Positions 8,331 through 16,004 of a stretch of 64,000 nucleotides of DNA are shown here, piece after piece. Numbering within the stretch: position 1 is the first letter of the stretch; each line of letters begins with the position of its first letter. Made by a program: the position numbers and the translations under genes. The stretch comes from Anaerolineales bacterium (GTDB taxonomy: Bacteria > Chloroflexota > Anaerolineae > Anaerolineales > UBA11579): contig JAHBVB010000002.1 of assembly GCA_019637805.1 (NCBI GenBank), forward strand, positions 1,090,599 through 1,154,598, in the 5' to 3' direction. The notes under the pieces were generated by a model that had not been told where the DNA came from, did not search any database, and worked only from the letters and a program-made list of their open reading frames with translations.

Positions 8331-10036
8331 GATCGATCCCTGTCCAAGGCCTGGGCCAGGCGCGCTTTCAGCGCCGCCCGGCGGCGTTGGTACGCAGCCT
8401 CAGCGATCTGGCCGGCGGCATAGCGCTCATCCAGCACAGCGATCTCATCCAGGAAGGTTTCCGGTTTGGCTGGGCTGACCCGCAGCCACAGCCACAAAAC
8501 CGCCACAGCCAGCGTCAGTCCAAACAGGCCTGGGAGCAGGCTGTCATCTTCCAGAATCAGGTTGAACACGCGGCTCAGGCCACCCACTGGATGGCCACCG
8601 CGTAAGTCTATGGTTACTTCGTCACCAACAGAAAAGGGTCCAGTGGCGGAATACACCGCATAGCGTTCGCCTTCCAAATCCTGGGTGCCTACCATGTTAA
8701 AGTCCACCGAACGCATCTCTGGACCCGTTTCGGGTGCCAAGGCTACCAGAGCCCTGGTGGGCTGGTCAATGTAAATTTGATAGGTTAGCGAATTTTGGTA
8801 TGGCAGCTGATAAGCCAATAAAAGTTCGTAGGTGGCCTGCCCGGGCATCACGGCGCGCAGATCGCCGAAGCCATCGGCGGTGAGCACATAACGTTCTCCC
8901 AGGGCGCCTTCGTTAAAGGCCAGGTTGGTGGCGCCATCCGGCAGACGATAATTCAGCAAGGGCAGGCCGTCACCCCCCGGAGCAATGGCCTTATCCCCCA
9001 GATTGGTCAAGACCACACGCTGGATGACCCGCGCCAAACCGGCTTGCGAAAAGTCGTAAACCAACTGCACCCCTTCCACCACCAATTGGCTGGTGTCCTG
9101 GGTCGTGTCAAAGACCCTCACAGGTAAGTCCAGGTGTGCCTGCTCCGCTGCCAACGTGGCAAATTCTGAGAAGTAGCGCAGCCCTCGGTAACCCACCTCC
9201 ACGAAGAAGATGCGTCCCGCCCGCATGGGCACATCTTCAAAGACAAAGGAACCATCTGCATCTACCTGGGTCGTCAGGCTGACGGCTTCTTGTGTATGGT
9301 CAAAGCCGGTGAGGATGGCCGGCATGCCCGTGGGCAACGCACCCGGGCTGCCGTATTCCAGCTGCCCAGTCACCCGGCCGAGGGTCTCGTCTGCGGCCAC
9401 CGGGAGTGTAGGCTGTGGCGGCGCCTGAACTGGACGGCCGTCCAGCCCCAGGGCACGCGCCTGCACAAACGCGGTGAGGGCGCGGGCATCTTCCAAACCG
9501 AGTCCCAAGGGTGTGAATAAGCTGCTTTTTGCGCTGAAGTCGTCGCCCGCCAAGAGAATATCCACTTCACTGCGATACTGCGCGTAAAGCCCGGCCCCTC
9601 GCTGCAACACTTCCGGGGTCAGGCTGAGCGAATAGACATAGGCCAGGACATTCCAGCGTTCTTGCGCGCTTAGGCTGTTGGCAAAGGGCGGCATATAGCG
9701 AGTGATGCGTCCTTCGCTGACCATCTGGAACCAGTCTTCCGGGCTGGCGCCGCGGGCCGTCACCGCCGCGCCGATGGCGCCGGGCGGGAAGGGCAGCTGC
9801 GCGCCCTGCTCCCCGTCCCCCAGACCCAGGGCGCCGTGACAAGCCAGGCAACTTTGGGCGTAAATGGCGGCCCCGGCTGCCGGGTCAGGCTGCGCTGCCG
9901 GATGCTGCACCGGCTGAGGCGTGTCCAGCCCGCTGACCAGGGCGTTTGGCCCCGGGGTTACATCGCCTGCCAAGGAAACGCCGCAGGCAGACAGCCCCCA
10001 GGCGGCCAGCAGCCAAAACAGTGCCAGCCGTCTCAT
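8327..10036 (-). CDS. Lipoprotein c-type cytochrome with a vestigial second heme domain, within the ccm operon
   Basis: The 569-aa protein has a lipoprotein signal peptide (LSAC, Cys18), a monoheme cytochrome c domain (CLACH, Cys63-Cys66-His67, likely axial Met115) and then a segment shaped like a second cytochrome domain (RGAGLYAQYRSEVDILLAG) in which CxxCH is missing. A carboxypeptidase-regulatory-like beta domain (about 220-310), a large beta region, one membrane span (about 508-528) and a short cytoplasmic helical tail follow. It overlaps ccmI-like and ccmA by 4 bp each. It could be a client or an electron donor of the Ccm system; this is inference. Confidence 0.78.
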   Translation of the reverse strand: MRRLALFWLLAAWGLSACGVSLAGDVTPGPNALVSGLDTPQPVQHPAAQPDPAAGAAIYAQSCLACHGALGLGDGEQGAQLPFPPGAIGAAVTARGASPEDWFQMVSEGRITRYMPPFANSLSAQERWNVLAYVYSLSLTPEVLQRGAGLYAQYRSEVDILLAGDDFSAKSSLFTPLGLGLEDARALTAFVQARALGLDGRPVQAPPQPTLPVAADETLGRVTGQLEYGSPGALPTGMPAILTGFDHTQEAVSLTTQVDADGSFVFEDVPMRAGRIFFVEVGYRGLRYFSEFATLAAEQAHLDLPVRVFDTTQDTSQLVVEGVQLVYDFSQAGLARVIQRVVLTNLGDKAIAPGGDGLPLLNYRLPDGATNLAFNEGALGERYVLTADGFGDLRAVMPGQATYELLLAYQLPYQNSLTYQIYIDQPTRALVALAPETGPEMRSVDFNMVGTQDLEGERYAVYSATGPFSVGDEVTIDLRGGHPVGGLSRVFNLILEDDSLLPGLFGLTLAVAVLWLWLRVSPAKPETFLDEIAVLDERYAAGQIAEAAYQRRRAALKARLAQALDRDRS

Positions 10037-10407
10037 GGCGCGCTCCGCGCCGCGCGTTTACGTTTGGCCTTGTGGGCGGCTATCAGATCTTCCAGATCAT
10101 CTGCCTGCGCAGGTTTGTGGCGGCGCACTGGCTTGGCCAGTTTCTCGATCTGCTCCAGCGCCAGGGCGCCGGAGGCCAACAGATCTGCCCGCTGGGCCAC
10201 ATATAGATCCGCAGGCACTTTGCCCATGGCGTGGTCAGCATCCAATTCGGCCAGGGCATCCAAGGCGCGCTCACGCTCGGCCGTCCAATGGGATAGAGCC
10301 GCATCGGGCAACTCGGTCTCGTCGTGCGCCTTCAACAGGGGCTGCACCACGAACAAGGCCACCAACATTAAAAGCGCCAACAAAAGCAGCAAGGAGCCCA
10401 ACGCCAT
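10033..10407 (-). CDS. CcmI-like short membrane protein
   Basis: The 124-aa protein has one N-terminal membrane span (about residues 3-22) and a charged helical region (SHWTAERERALDALAELDAD...DLYVAQRADLLASGA). This resembles the N-terminal module of CcmI/CycH, the apocytochrome chaperone, but it lacks the periplasmic TPR domain. Position between ccmG and the cytochrome gene, with 1-bp and 4-bp overlaps, supports a role in this operon. The assignment is tentative. Confidence 0.6.
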   Translation of the reverse strand: MALGSLLLLLALLMLVALFVVQPLLKAHDETELPDAALSHWTAERERALDALAELDADHAMGKVPADLYVAQRADLLASGALALEQIEKLAKPVRRHKPAQADDLEDLIAAHKAKRKRAARSAP

Positions 10408-10955
10408 CAGGCATCCACCTCAAGCAGCAGGTCGATGACCGAAGTAATTTCTTCCAAACTGAGGAAGGGGCCGATCTTTACCAGGGCCACCTCGCCCAGC
10501 TTATTAATAATGTAGGTTTCGGGGATGCCGCGGCCGCGGAAGGTCGCATAAATCTGCGAACCGATGTCCGGCCCGTTAGGGTAAGTGATCTTCCAGCGCT
10601 CCAGATAAGCCAGGGCTTCTTTCTCCGTATCCACGTAGTCCACACCAAGGAAGAGCACATCGCCGCGGTGGGCGTACAGCTCCCAGGCGGTCTGCAGATC
10701 CTCGGCTTCTTCCTCGCACGGCAAGCACCACGAAGCCCACAGGTTGACCAGTACAACCTTGCCTGCCATCTCTTCGGCGCCATAGACCTGGCCGTCGAAG
10801 GTGGTTAGGGTGAACTGTGGGGCAGGTTCGCCGCGGGTCAGGATACCCCGGCGGGATTCCATCAGCTGGGCCGCCACGAGGCCCAGTAAGACCAGCAGGA
10901 AAGCCCAGGCCAACACACGGCCCCAAAAGGACGTCGGTTTAGCCTGTTGGCTCAT
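10407..10955 (-). CDS. ccmG: Thiol-disulfide oxidoreductase CcmG/ResA type
   Basis: The 182-aa protein has a membrane anchor (about residues 12-31) and an extracytoplasmic thioredoxin fold with the redox motif WCLPC (Cys77, Cys80). The family motifs GEPAPQFTLTTFDG and GIPETYIIN (cis-Pro) are present. CcmG/DsbE keeps the CxxCH cysteines of apocytochromes, or CcmH, reduced before heme ligation. It overlaps ccmH by 4 bp. Confidence 0.9.
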   Translation of the reverse strand: MSQQAKPTSFWGRVLAWAFLLVLLGLVAAQLMESRRGILTRGEPAPQFTLTTFDGQVYGAEEMAGKVVLVNLWASWCLPCEEEAEDLQTAWELYAHRGDVLFLGVDYVDTEKEALAYLERWKITYPNGPDIGSQIYATFRGRGIPETYIINKLGEVALVKIGPFLSLEEITSVIDLLLEVDA

Positions 10956-11425
10956 GGGTCACGGGCCTTTAGCTCTTCTTCCATCTGGCGGGCGTATTTG
11001 CCGGCCGGTTTAGCGCTTTTGCGCTCGCCAGCTGCCTGCATCGGGCGCGTGACCATCGTGCGGTACAGCCACCAGCCAGCCGCAAAAATGGCGATGGGCG
11101 GCAGCAGGTAAAAGGCCCAAAACAGCCCCTGCGCCGGCGGAGCGGGCAATACACTGGGGCCAAAGCGGGTCACAAAATACTCGTAGATCTCGGCCTCGGT
11201 GTAGCCCTGCATCAGCAGGTCGGCGATCTGGTCGCGCCACTGGACGCAGGCAGCCGTGCCACAAGCGTCCAGTGGCACATTGGCGCATACCGGGCAGTAG
11301 AGGTTCTTGGCGATGGCGTTGACCTCGTCCGGGCTGGGCGTGGGCGGCACAGGCTGCTGGGCCGCAGCGGGGACCACCAGCGCAAAGGCCAGGCACACGG
11401 CCAGTAGCAGGGCAAGGGGTTTCAT
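10952..11425 (-). CDS. ccmH: Cytochrome c maturation protein CcmH, four-cysteine variant
   Basis: The 157-aa protein has a signal peptide, a three-helix CcmH domain and one C-terminal membrane span (about 105-125). The redox motif reads LYCPVC (Cys44, Cys47) instead of the usual LRCxxC and is followed by two more cysteines (Cys55, Cys60 in LDACGTAAC). The segment GYTEAEIYEYFVTRFGPSVL is typical of CcmH. It reduces apocytochrome thiols together with CcmG and CcmF. Both neighbours overlap it by 4 bp. Confidence 0.9.
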   Translation of the reverse strand: MKPLALLLAVCLAFALVVPAAAQQPVPPTPSPDEVNAIAKNLYCPVCANVPLDACGTAACVQWRDQIADLLMQGYTEAEIYEYFVTRFGPSVLPAPPAQGLFWAFYLLPPIAIFAAGWWLYRTMVTRPMQAAGERKSAKPAGKYARQMEEELKARDP

Positions 11426-13485
11426 CGGCGCGCTCCGGCCGCAGCCCGACGCCCACGCAAACGAGAAGGGGCCGCCAGTTCAATAGTTTCACGCTCCGGC
11501 CAGGAGGCCACCAGCGTACCCAGAATAAAGACAAAGCCGCCCGTCCAGACCCAGTTCACCAGGGGATTCAAATAGACCTTGAAGGTGGCCTTCTGCCCAG
11601 ACAGCGGTTCCCAGCCCACCAGCAACACATACACATCAGCCTCCCAGGTGTTGTGCAAACCCGAGATGGTCATGGGCTGGCCCGATTCAAAATAGAAGTC
11701 CTGACGCGGGTACAGCTGGGTCACGTAGCGGCCATCACGGTACACATCCACCACGGCACGGTCTACCAGGCGGCCGTCGTCGGTCTGGAATTCGATCAAC
11801 GAAACGAATTCGATCTGATAGCCGCCCAACTGCAGACGCTCACCGGGGGCCAGGCTGCCCTGGGTTTCTTGCTGAAAGAGTTCGATGCCGATAATGCCAA
11901 TCGCCAGCAGCACCACACCCAGGTGGATGATGTAGCCGCCATAGCGGCGCCGGTTGCGCGCAACCAGGCGCCACAGGGCCAGGGCAAAGTTCTCTCCGCG
12001 CGCGCTGCGGGCCGCCGCGCCGCGCCAAAATTCATAGAGGGTGACAAAGCCGACAAAGGCACACAGCCAGAAGCCCAGCAGGGCGCCTGGGTTGCGCATG
12101 CCGCCGATCAACAAGGCGACCAACACCAGCAATGAGGCGATGAACGGCTTCCAAATGGCGCGGCCCAGCGTGCGGGCCGTGCTGGCCCGCCAGGCGGAGA
12201 GCGGCGCCACGCCCATGATCAGCAGCAGAGCCGCCCACAACGGCCCGGTGGCCGATTCATAGTACACCGGCCCCACTGTGATCTGCTGGCCGGTGAGCAA
12301 CTCGCTGGCCAGCGGAAAGATGACGCCCAAGAAACAAATCACCAGAATGCTTATAAAAAGGAAGTTATTGAGCAGGAACAAGGCTTCGCGCGAGAGCAGT
12401 GAAGTAATTTCCACTTCAGACTTAAGCGTGTTCCAGCGCCAGCTAAGCAGGGCCAGCGAGGCGCCTAGTGTGATCGCAATGAAGGCGAAGAACATAGGGC
12501 CAATGGCGCTCTGCGCAAAAGAATGCACGGAAGACAGCACGCCCGAACGGGTTAGGAAGGTGCCAAAGATGACCAAGTCGTAGGTCAGGATGATCAGCAG
12601 CATGTTCCAGTGTTTGAACAGGCCGCGCTTCTCCTGAATCATGACCGAATGCAAAAAGGCCGTGCCGGTCAGCCACGGCATAAAAGCGGCGATCTCCACC
12701 GGGTCCCAGCCCCAGTAACCGCCCCAACCCAGCACATCATAGGCCCAGCGGCTGCCCAAGATCAAACCCAGCGAGAGGAACAGCCAGGCCACTAGGCTCC
12801 AGCGGCGCGTCAAACGGATCCAGCGGTCATCGCTGCGGCCGGTGATCAGCGCAGCGATGGCGAAGGCAAACGGCACCACGAATGAGACAAAACCCAGATA
12901 GAGCACGGGCGGATGGATGATCATGCCTGGGTGGCGCAGGAGGGGATTGAGGCCGTTGCCGTCCATCGGGAGATAGGCTTGCGCCCCGGCGGGCTGCCAC
13001 ATGGCGGTCCAAACCGCACCTGTCACGCCCTGCCACATGCGCAGAAAAGGATTCTCAAAAAAGACGATTAGCACCAAGAAGAAAGCCAGGGTGAACATGC
13101 ATACCAAGATCACCCAGGGCAGCAGGTCGCGGTCGCGCCGCCAGTTGCGCAGCATGACGCCGGAAGTGAAGGCAGCCATCAACCAGGCCCAGAACACTAG
13201 CGAACCAGACTGCCCGCCCCACAGAGCCGTGACGCGCAAATACATCGGCATGCTGCGGCTGGTGACTTGTGCTACGTATTGCAGTTGAAAATCGAGGGTG
13301 GCCAGGGAATAAATGATGCTCAGGGCCGAGATGGTGAGCAAGGGGAAGCACAACAACGTGGCGGCGCGTGCGCTGGCGGTCCAGCGCGGCTCCCCGCGCA
13401 CCTGGCCCACCACGGCGGAGCAGCAGGCATACAGGGCCAGCAGCAAAGCGATGAACAGGGCAAAAAAGCCGAGGTCAGCGATCAT
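11422..13485 (-). CDS. ccmF: Cytochrome c heme lyase subunit CcmF
   Basis: The 687-aa protein has about 14-15 membrane spans and the WWD-type heme motif GWGGYWGWDPVE near residue 250, with the family segments HPGMIIHPPVLYLGFV and FLTRSGVLSSVHSFA. CcmF takes heme from CcmE and attaches it covalently to apocytochrome CxxCH motifs at the outer membrane face. Length is normal. It follows ccmE by about 30 nt and overlaps ccmH by 4 bp. Confidence 0.95.
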   Translation of the reverse strand: MIADLGFFALFIALLLALYACCSAVVGQVRGEPRWTASARAATLLCFPLLTISALSIIYSLATLDFQLQYVAQVTSRSMPMYLRVTALWGGQSGSLVFWAWLMAAFTSGVMLRNWRRDRDLLPWVILVCMFTLAFFLVLIVFFENPFLRMWQGVTGAVWTAMWQPAGAQAYLPMDGNGLNPLLRHPGMIIHPPVLYLGFVSFVVPFAFAIAALITGRSDDRWIRLTRRWSLVAWLFLSLGLILGSRWAYDVLGWGGYWGWDPVEIAAFMPWLTGTAFLHSVMIQEKRGLFKHWNMLLIILTYDLVIFGTFLTRSGVLSSVHSFAQSAIGPMFFAFIAITLGASLALLSWRWNTLKSEVEITSLLSREALFLLNNFLFISILVICFLGVIFPLASELLTGQQITVGPVYYESATGPLWAALLLIMGVAPLSAWRASTARTLGRAIWKPFIASLLVLVALLIGGMRNPGALLGFWLCAFVGFVTLYEFWRGAAARSARGENFALALWRLVARNRRRYGGYIIHLGVVLLAIGIIGIELFQQETQGSLAPGERLQLGGYQIEFVSLIEFQTDDGRLVDRAVVDVYRDGRYVTQLYPRQDFYFESGQPMTISGLHNTWEADVYVLLVGWEPLSGQKATFKVYLNPLVNWVWTGGFVFILGTLVASWPERETIELAAPSRLRGRRAAAGARR

Positions 13486-13516
13486 GGAAAGGGCTGGTTA
13501 ACAAGGCCGCAAGCTG

Positions 13517-14002
13517 TCAGCCCTGTGCCTGAGCAGGCAGGGCTTCTTCGTAGCGGGTTGGGCAGCGCAGCAGCAGCTCATTGGCGTGGAAAACGCCAGA
13601 TTCGTCGATCTGGCCGGAGACGATGGCCTCAGCCGCGTGCTGCAGCAGGTCCGGCTTCACGCCCACATAAACCACTTGCAAACGATTGCGAGTGGGGTCG
13701 GCCACGGCGGCATCCAGAGCAGCGGCCAGGCCGCCTTCGTCATTGATCAGCCGAGTATCCCCGGGAGTATGCACAATCGTGAAGCTGAGGGTCAGCGTCT
13801 CAGTGTCGTAGACGATGGTGTCACCCAACACCGCACCGGCCACCCGGGCGGGTTTGCCCACGGCGCCCGGCCCATCGGCGAGCAGTTCGTCTACGGTGAA
13901 GAAGAACTGCGCGCCTGCGGCGGTGGAAGACACAATCAAGTAAACGACCGCGGCCAAAATGATCAGGCCGCCGAACAGGAATTTGTTTCGGCTGCGGCTC
14001 AT
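13517..14002 (-). CDS. ccmE: Heme chaperone CcmE, CxxxY variant
   Basis: The 161-aa protein has an N-terminal anchor (about 8-27) and an OB-fold domain. The heme-attachment site reads CPTRY (Cys147, Tyr151), a CxxxY motif, instead of HxxxY. The neighbouring FHANELLLR is typical of CcmE. CcmE binds heme covalently and carries it from CcmC to CcmF. It is the first gene of the operon; a TATAAT box lies at 14026-14031 on this strand, giving a leader of about 17 nt. Confidence 0.92.
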   Translation of the reverse strand: MSRSRNKFLFGGLIILAAVVYLIVSSTAAGAQFFFTVDELLADGPGAVGKPARVAGAVLGDTIVYDTETLTLSFTIVHTPGDTRLINDEGGLAAALDAAVADPTRNRLQVVYVGVKPDLLQHAAEAIVSGQIDESGVFHANELLLRCPTRYEEALPAQAQG

Positions 14003-14057
14003 GTGCGTTTTCTCACTTTCGAAGAATTATACCTTTGCGGCAGCCGGCTCACCCAGC

Positions 14058-15716
14058 CTAGTTGATCACCACAAAGATCATCGGACGCCGGCGGGTGGCC
14101 TCAAATAGGAAGTTGCGCAAATTGTGTTCCAGCTCGCTCTGCAGGTTGCCGTTGGAACGCGCCACAACCTTCTCGATCTGGCGGCGTGTCTCGGCCATCA
14201 GCTGCTCGGAATCACGCAAGTAGACAAAGCCGCGCGTGATGATCTCCGGCTCCTCCAGCAGTTTGCCGCTGGAGGCGTCAGTCTTCAGGTTGACGAAGAT
14301 GAACCCATCGCGCGCCAACGCTTCACGTTCGCGCATCACCGAAGGGCCGATGTCGCCCACACCGGAGCCGTCCACAAAGACGTAGCCGCCGGGTACGCGC
14401 TCGGCCAGGTGCATCTCGCCATTGCGGAACTCCAACGCCTGGCCATTCTCGATCACGGCAATGTGCTCGGCTGGCAGGCCGGCGGATTGCTGGGCCAGAG
14501 CGGCATGCTGGTGCAGATGGCGCAGTTCGCCGTGTACCGGCACCAGGTATTTGGGTTTGACCAGATTGAGCATGAAGACCATCTCATCCTGGCTGGCATG
14601 GCCGGAGACATGCACGGCAGCAATCGGATCGTAGATCACCTTGGCGCCGCGCTGGAACAGGCGGTTGATCACGCGTGAGACCGTCTCTTCATTGCCCGGA
14701 ATGGGGTGCGAAGAAAGCACCACCGTGTCGCCAGCAATCACGTCGAACTGGCGATTGGTGCCCGCCGCCAGCCGGCCCATAATCGACGAGGGCTCACCCT
14801 GTGAGCCGGTACACATCAGCACTACATCACGTGGCTTCATTTTCAGCGCATCGTCAATCGTCACCACCAAATCGCTGGAGACCTTGAGGTACCCCAACTG
14901 GATCGCCATCTTGGCATTCTCGCGCATGCTGGTGCCCACAAAGGCCATCTTGCGCCCATGGCGCTGGGCGGCCTCGGCCACCTGTTGAATGCGCGAGATC
15001 AACGAAGCAAAGGTGGCCACCAGGATGCGACCCTCGGCCTCCTCGAAGACCTTGTCAAACGCCGGGTCGATCACGCGCTCAGAAGGCGTCCAACCGGGCC
15101 GGTCGGCGTTGGTCGAATCAGCCAGCAAGGCCAGCACGCCGCGGCCGGCGAACTCGGCCAGCTTGGCATAGTCGGTGGGCCAATTGTCCACCGGCGTATG
15201 GTCCAGCTTATAGTCGCCGGTGTGCACTACCAAACCGGCCGGCGTGGTGATGCCCAGGGCCACGCCATCCGGAATGGAGTGGCACACATGGCAGAATTCC
15301 ACCTTGAACTTGCCGATCTGCACTGTGTCGCCGGCATTCACCGTCTGCAGACGGGCTTTCTTCTGGGCGCCGGCGCGGGCCAGCTTGACCTCCAGCAGGC
15401 CGCGGGTCAGCGGCGTGGCATAGATGGGCACATTGAAGGCTTCCAGCACGTGATGAATGGCGCCGGTGTGGTCTTCATGTCCGTGCGTGATCACAATGCC
15501 TTTGACCTGATCGCGCTTGTCCAGCAGATACTGGAAATCGGGGATGATGTAATCGATCCCCAACATGTCATTTTCAGGGAACATAATGCCGGTATCGACG
15601 ATGAGGATATCGCCGCCGTACTCGAACACAGTCATGTTCTTGCCAATTTCCCCCAACCCCCCCAAAGGAACGATCCGTAAGGTCTCGCCCTTGTTCTTGC
15701 TATTTTTCTTTCTCAT
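14058..15716 (-). CDS. rnj: Ribonuclease J
   Basis: The 552-aa protein is a metallo-beta-lactamase/beta-CASP ribonuclease with endonuclease and 5'-to-3' exonuclease activity in RNA decay and rRNA maturation. Seen: PLGGLGEIGKN, the metal motif HGHEDHTG, the HTGDYKLD region, DSTNADRPG, the beta-CASP segment SSHPIPGNE, HVSGHA and PVHGELRHL, then the usual C-terminal domain. ATG at 15716 is chosen because it matches the family N-terminus (MRKKNSKNKG) and follows GGGAG at a long 12-nt spacing; the TTG at 15743 adds nine unlikely residues. A structured leader with a terminator-like hairpin lies upstream. Confidence 0.95.
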   Translation of the reverse strand: MRKKNSKNKGETLRIVPLGGLGEIGKNMTVFEYGGDILIVDTGIMFPENDMLGIDYIIPDFQYLLDKRDQVKGIVITHGHEDHTGAIHHVLEAFNVPIYATPLTRGLLEVKLARAGAQKKARLQTVNAGDTVQIGKFKVEFCHVCHSIPDGVALGITTPAGLVVHTGDYKLDHTPVDNWPTDYAKLAEFAGRGVLALLADSTNADRPGWTPSERVIDPAFDKVFEEAEGRILVATFASLISRIQQVAEAAQRHGRKMAFVGTSMRENAKMAIQLGYLKVSSDLVVTIDDALKMKPRDVVLMCTGSQGEPSSIMGRLAAGTNRQFDVIAGDTVVLSSHPIPGNEETVSRVINRLFQRGAKVIYDPIAAVHVSGHASQDEMVFMLNLVKPKYLVPVHGELRHLHQHAALAQQSAGLPAEHIAVIENGQALEFRNGEMHLAERVPGGYVFVDGSGVGDIGPSVMREREALARDGFIFVNLKTDASSGKLLEEPEIITRGFVYLRDSEQLMAETRRQIEKVVARSNGNLQSELEHNLRNFLFEATRRRPMIFVVIN

Positions 15717-15777
15717 ACTTGCTAATTTCTCCCAGGCAGGCAAAAACAGCCCGCCATAATTCTTTATTCAAAGTTAA

Positions 15778-15809
15778 ACAAAAACCCCGACAGGTCAAGC
15801 CGGCCGGGG
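15778..15809 (-). terminator. Terminator-like hairpin in the region upstream of RNase J
   Basis: On the minus strand the arms 15803-15809 and 15785-15791 pair over 7 bp with one G-U wobble and a loop of 11 nt, followed by a run of five T (15784-15780). It lies about 65 nt upstream of the RNase J ATG, so it could either end a separate small RNA or attenuate rnj. Confidence 0.6.
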
Positions 15810-15916
15810 TAGTAATCTGTCTAGGGCATCGCCCATGCAACTTGTGTGCTAGCCACTGGTGCTACAGAAAATACAGGCCGATGTCGCAAACCGCGCAAGC
15901 GCGGGGCCAACTAAGC
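15778..15916 (-). ncRNA. Candidate structured leader or small RNA upstream of RNase J
   Basis: A TACAAT box (minus strand, 15923-15928) would start transcription near 15916. The roughly 140-nt transcript down to the terminator holds a GC-rich hairpin (CCGCGC-TT-GCGCGG, near 15890-15903) enclosed by GGCC pairs, a second hairpin GGGC-GAT-GCCC (15824-15834), and an outer UCUGU/ACAGA pairing around it. No reading frame is convincing. It could be a regulatory leader or a stand-alone RNA; 6S RNA was considered but its consensus could not be confirmed. Confidence 0.4.
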
Positions 15917-16004
15917 ATAGAGATTGTAGCACATTGGGATATTTGAAAGCGATAAAGCTAATCATTTCCTCATCGGCTATAATTGTTGCTAAGAGGGGGG
16001 CAAT

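Noticed and set aside
15778..15928. tmRNA or SRP RNA upstream of RNase J
   Set aside because: No TpsiC-like 3' end with CCA and no SRP GGAA-tetraloop/conserved internal loop were seen; it is kept only as an unassigned structured RNA.
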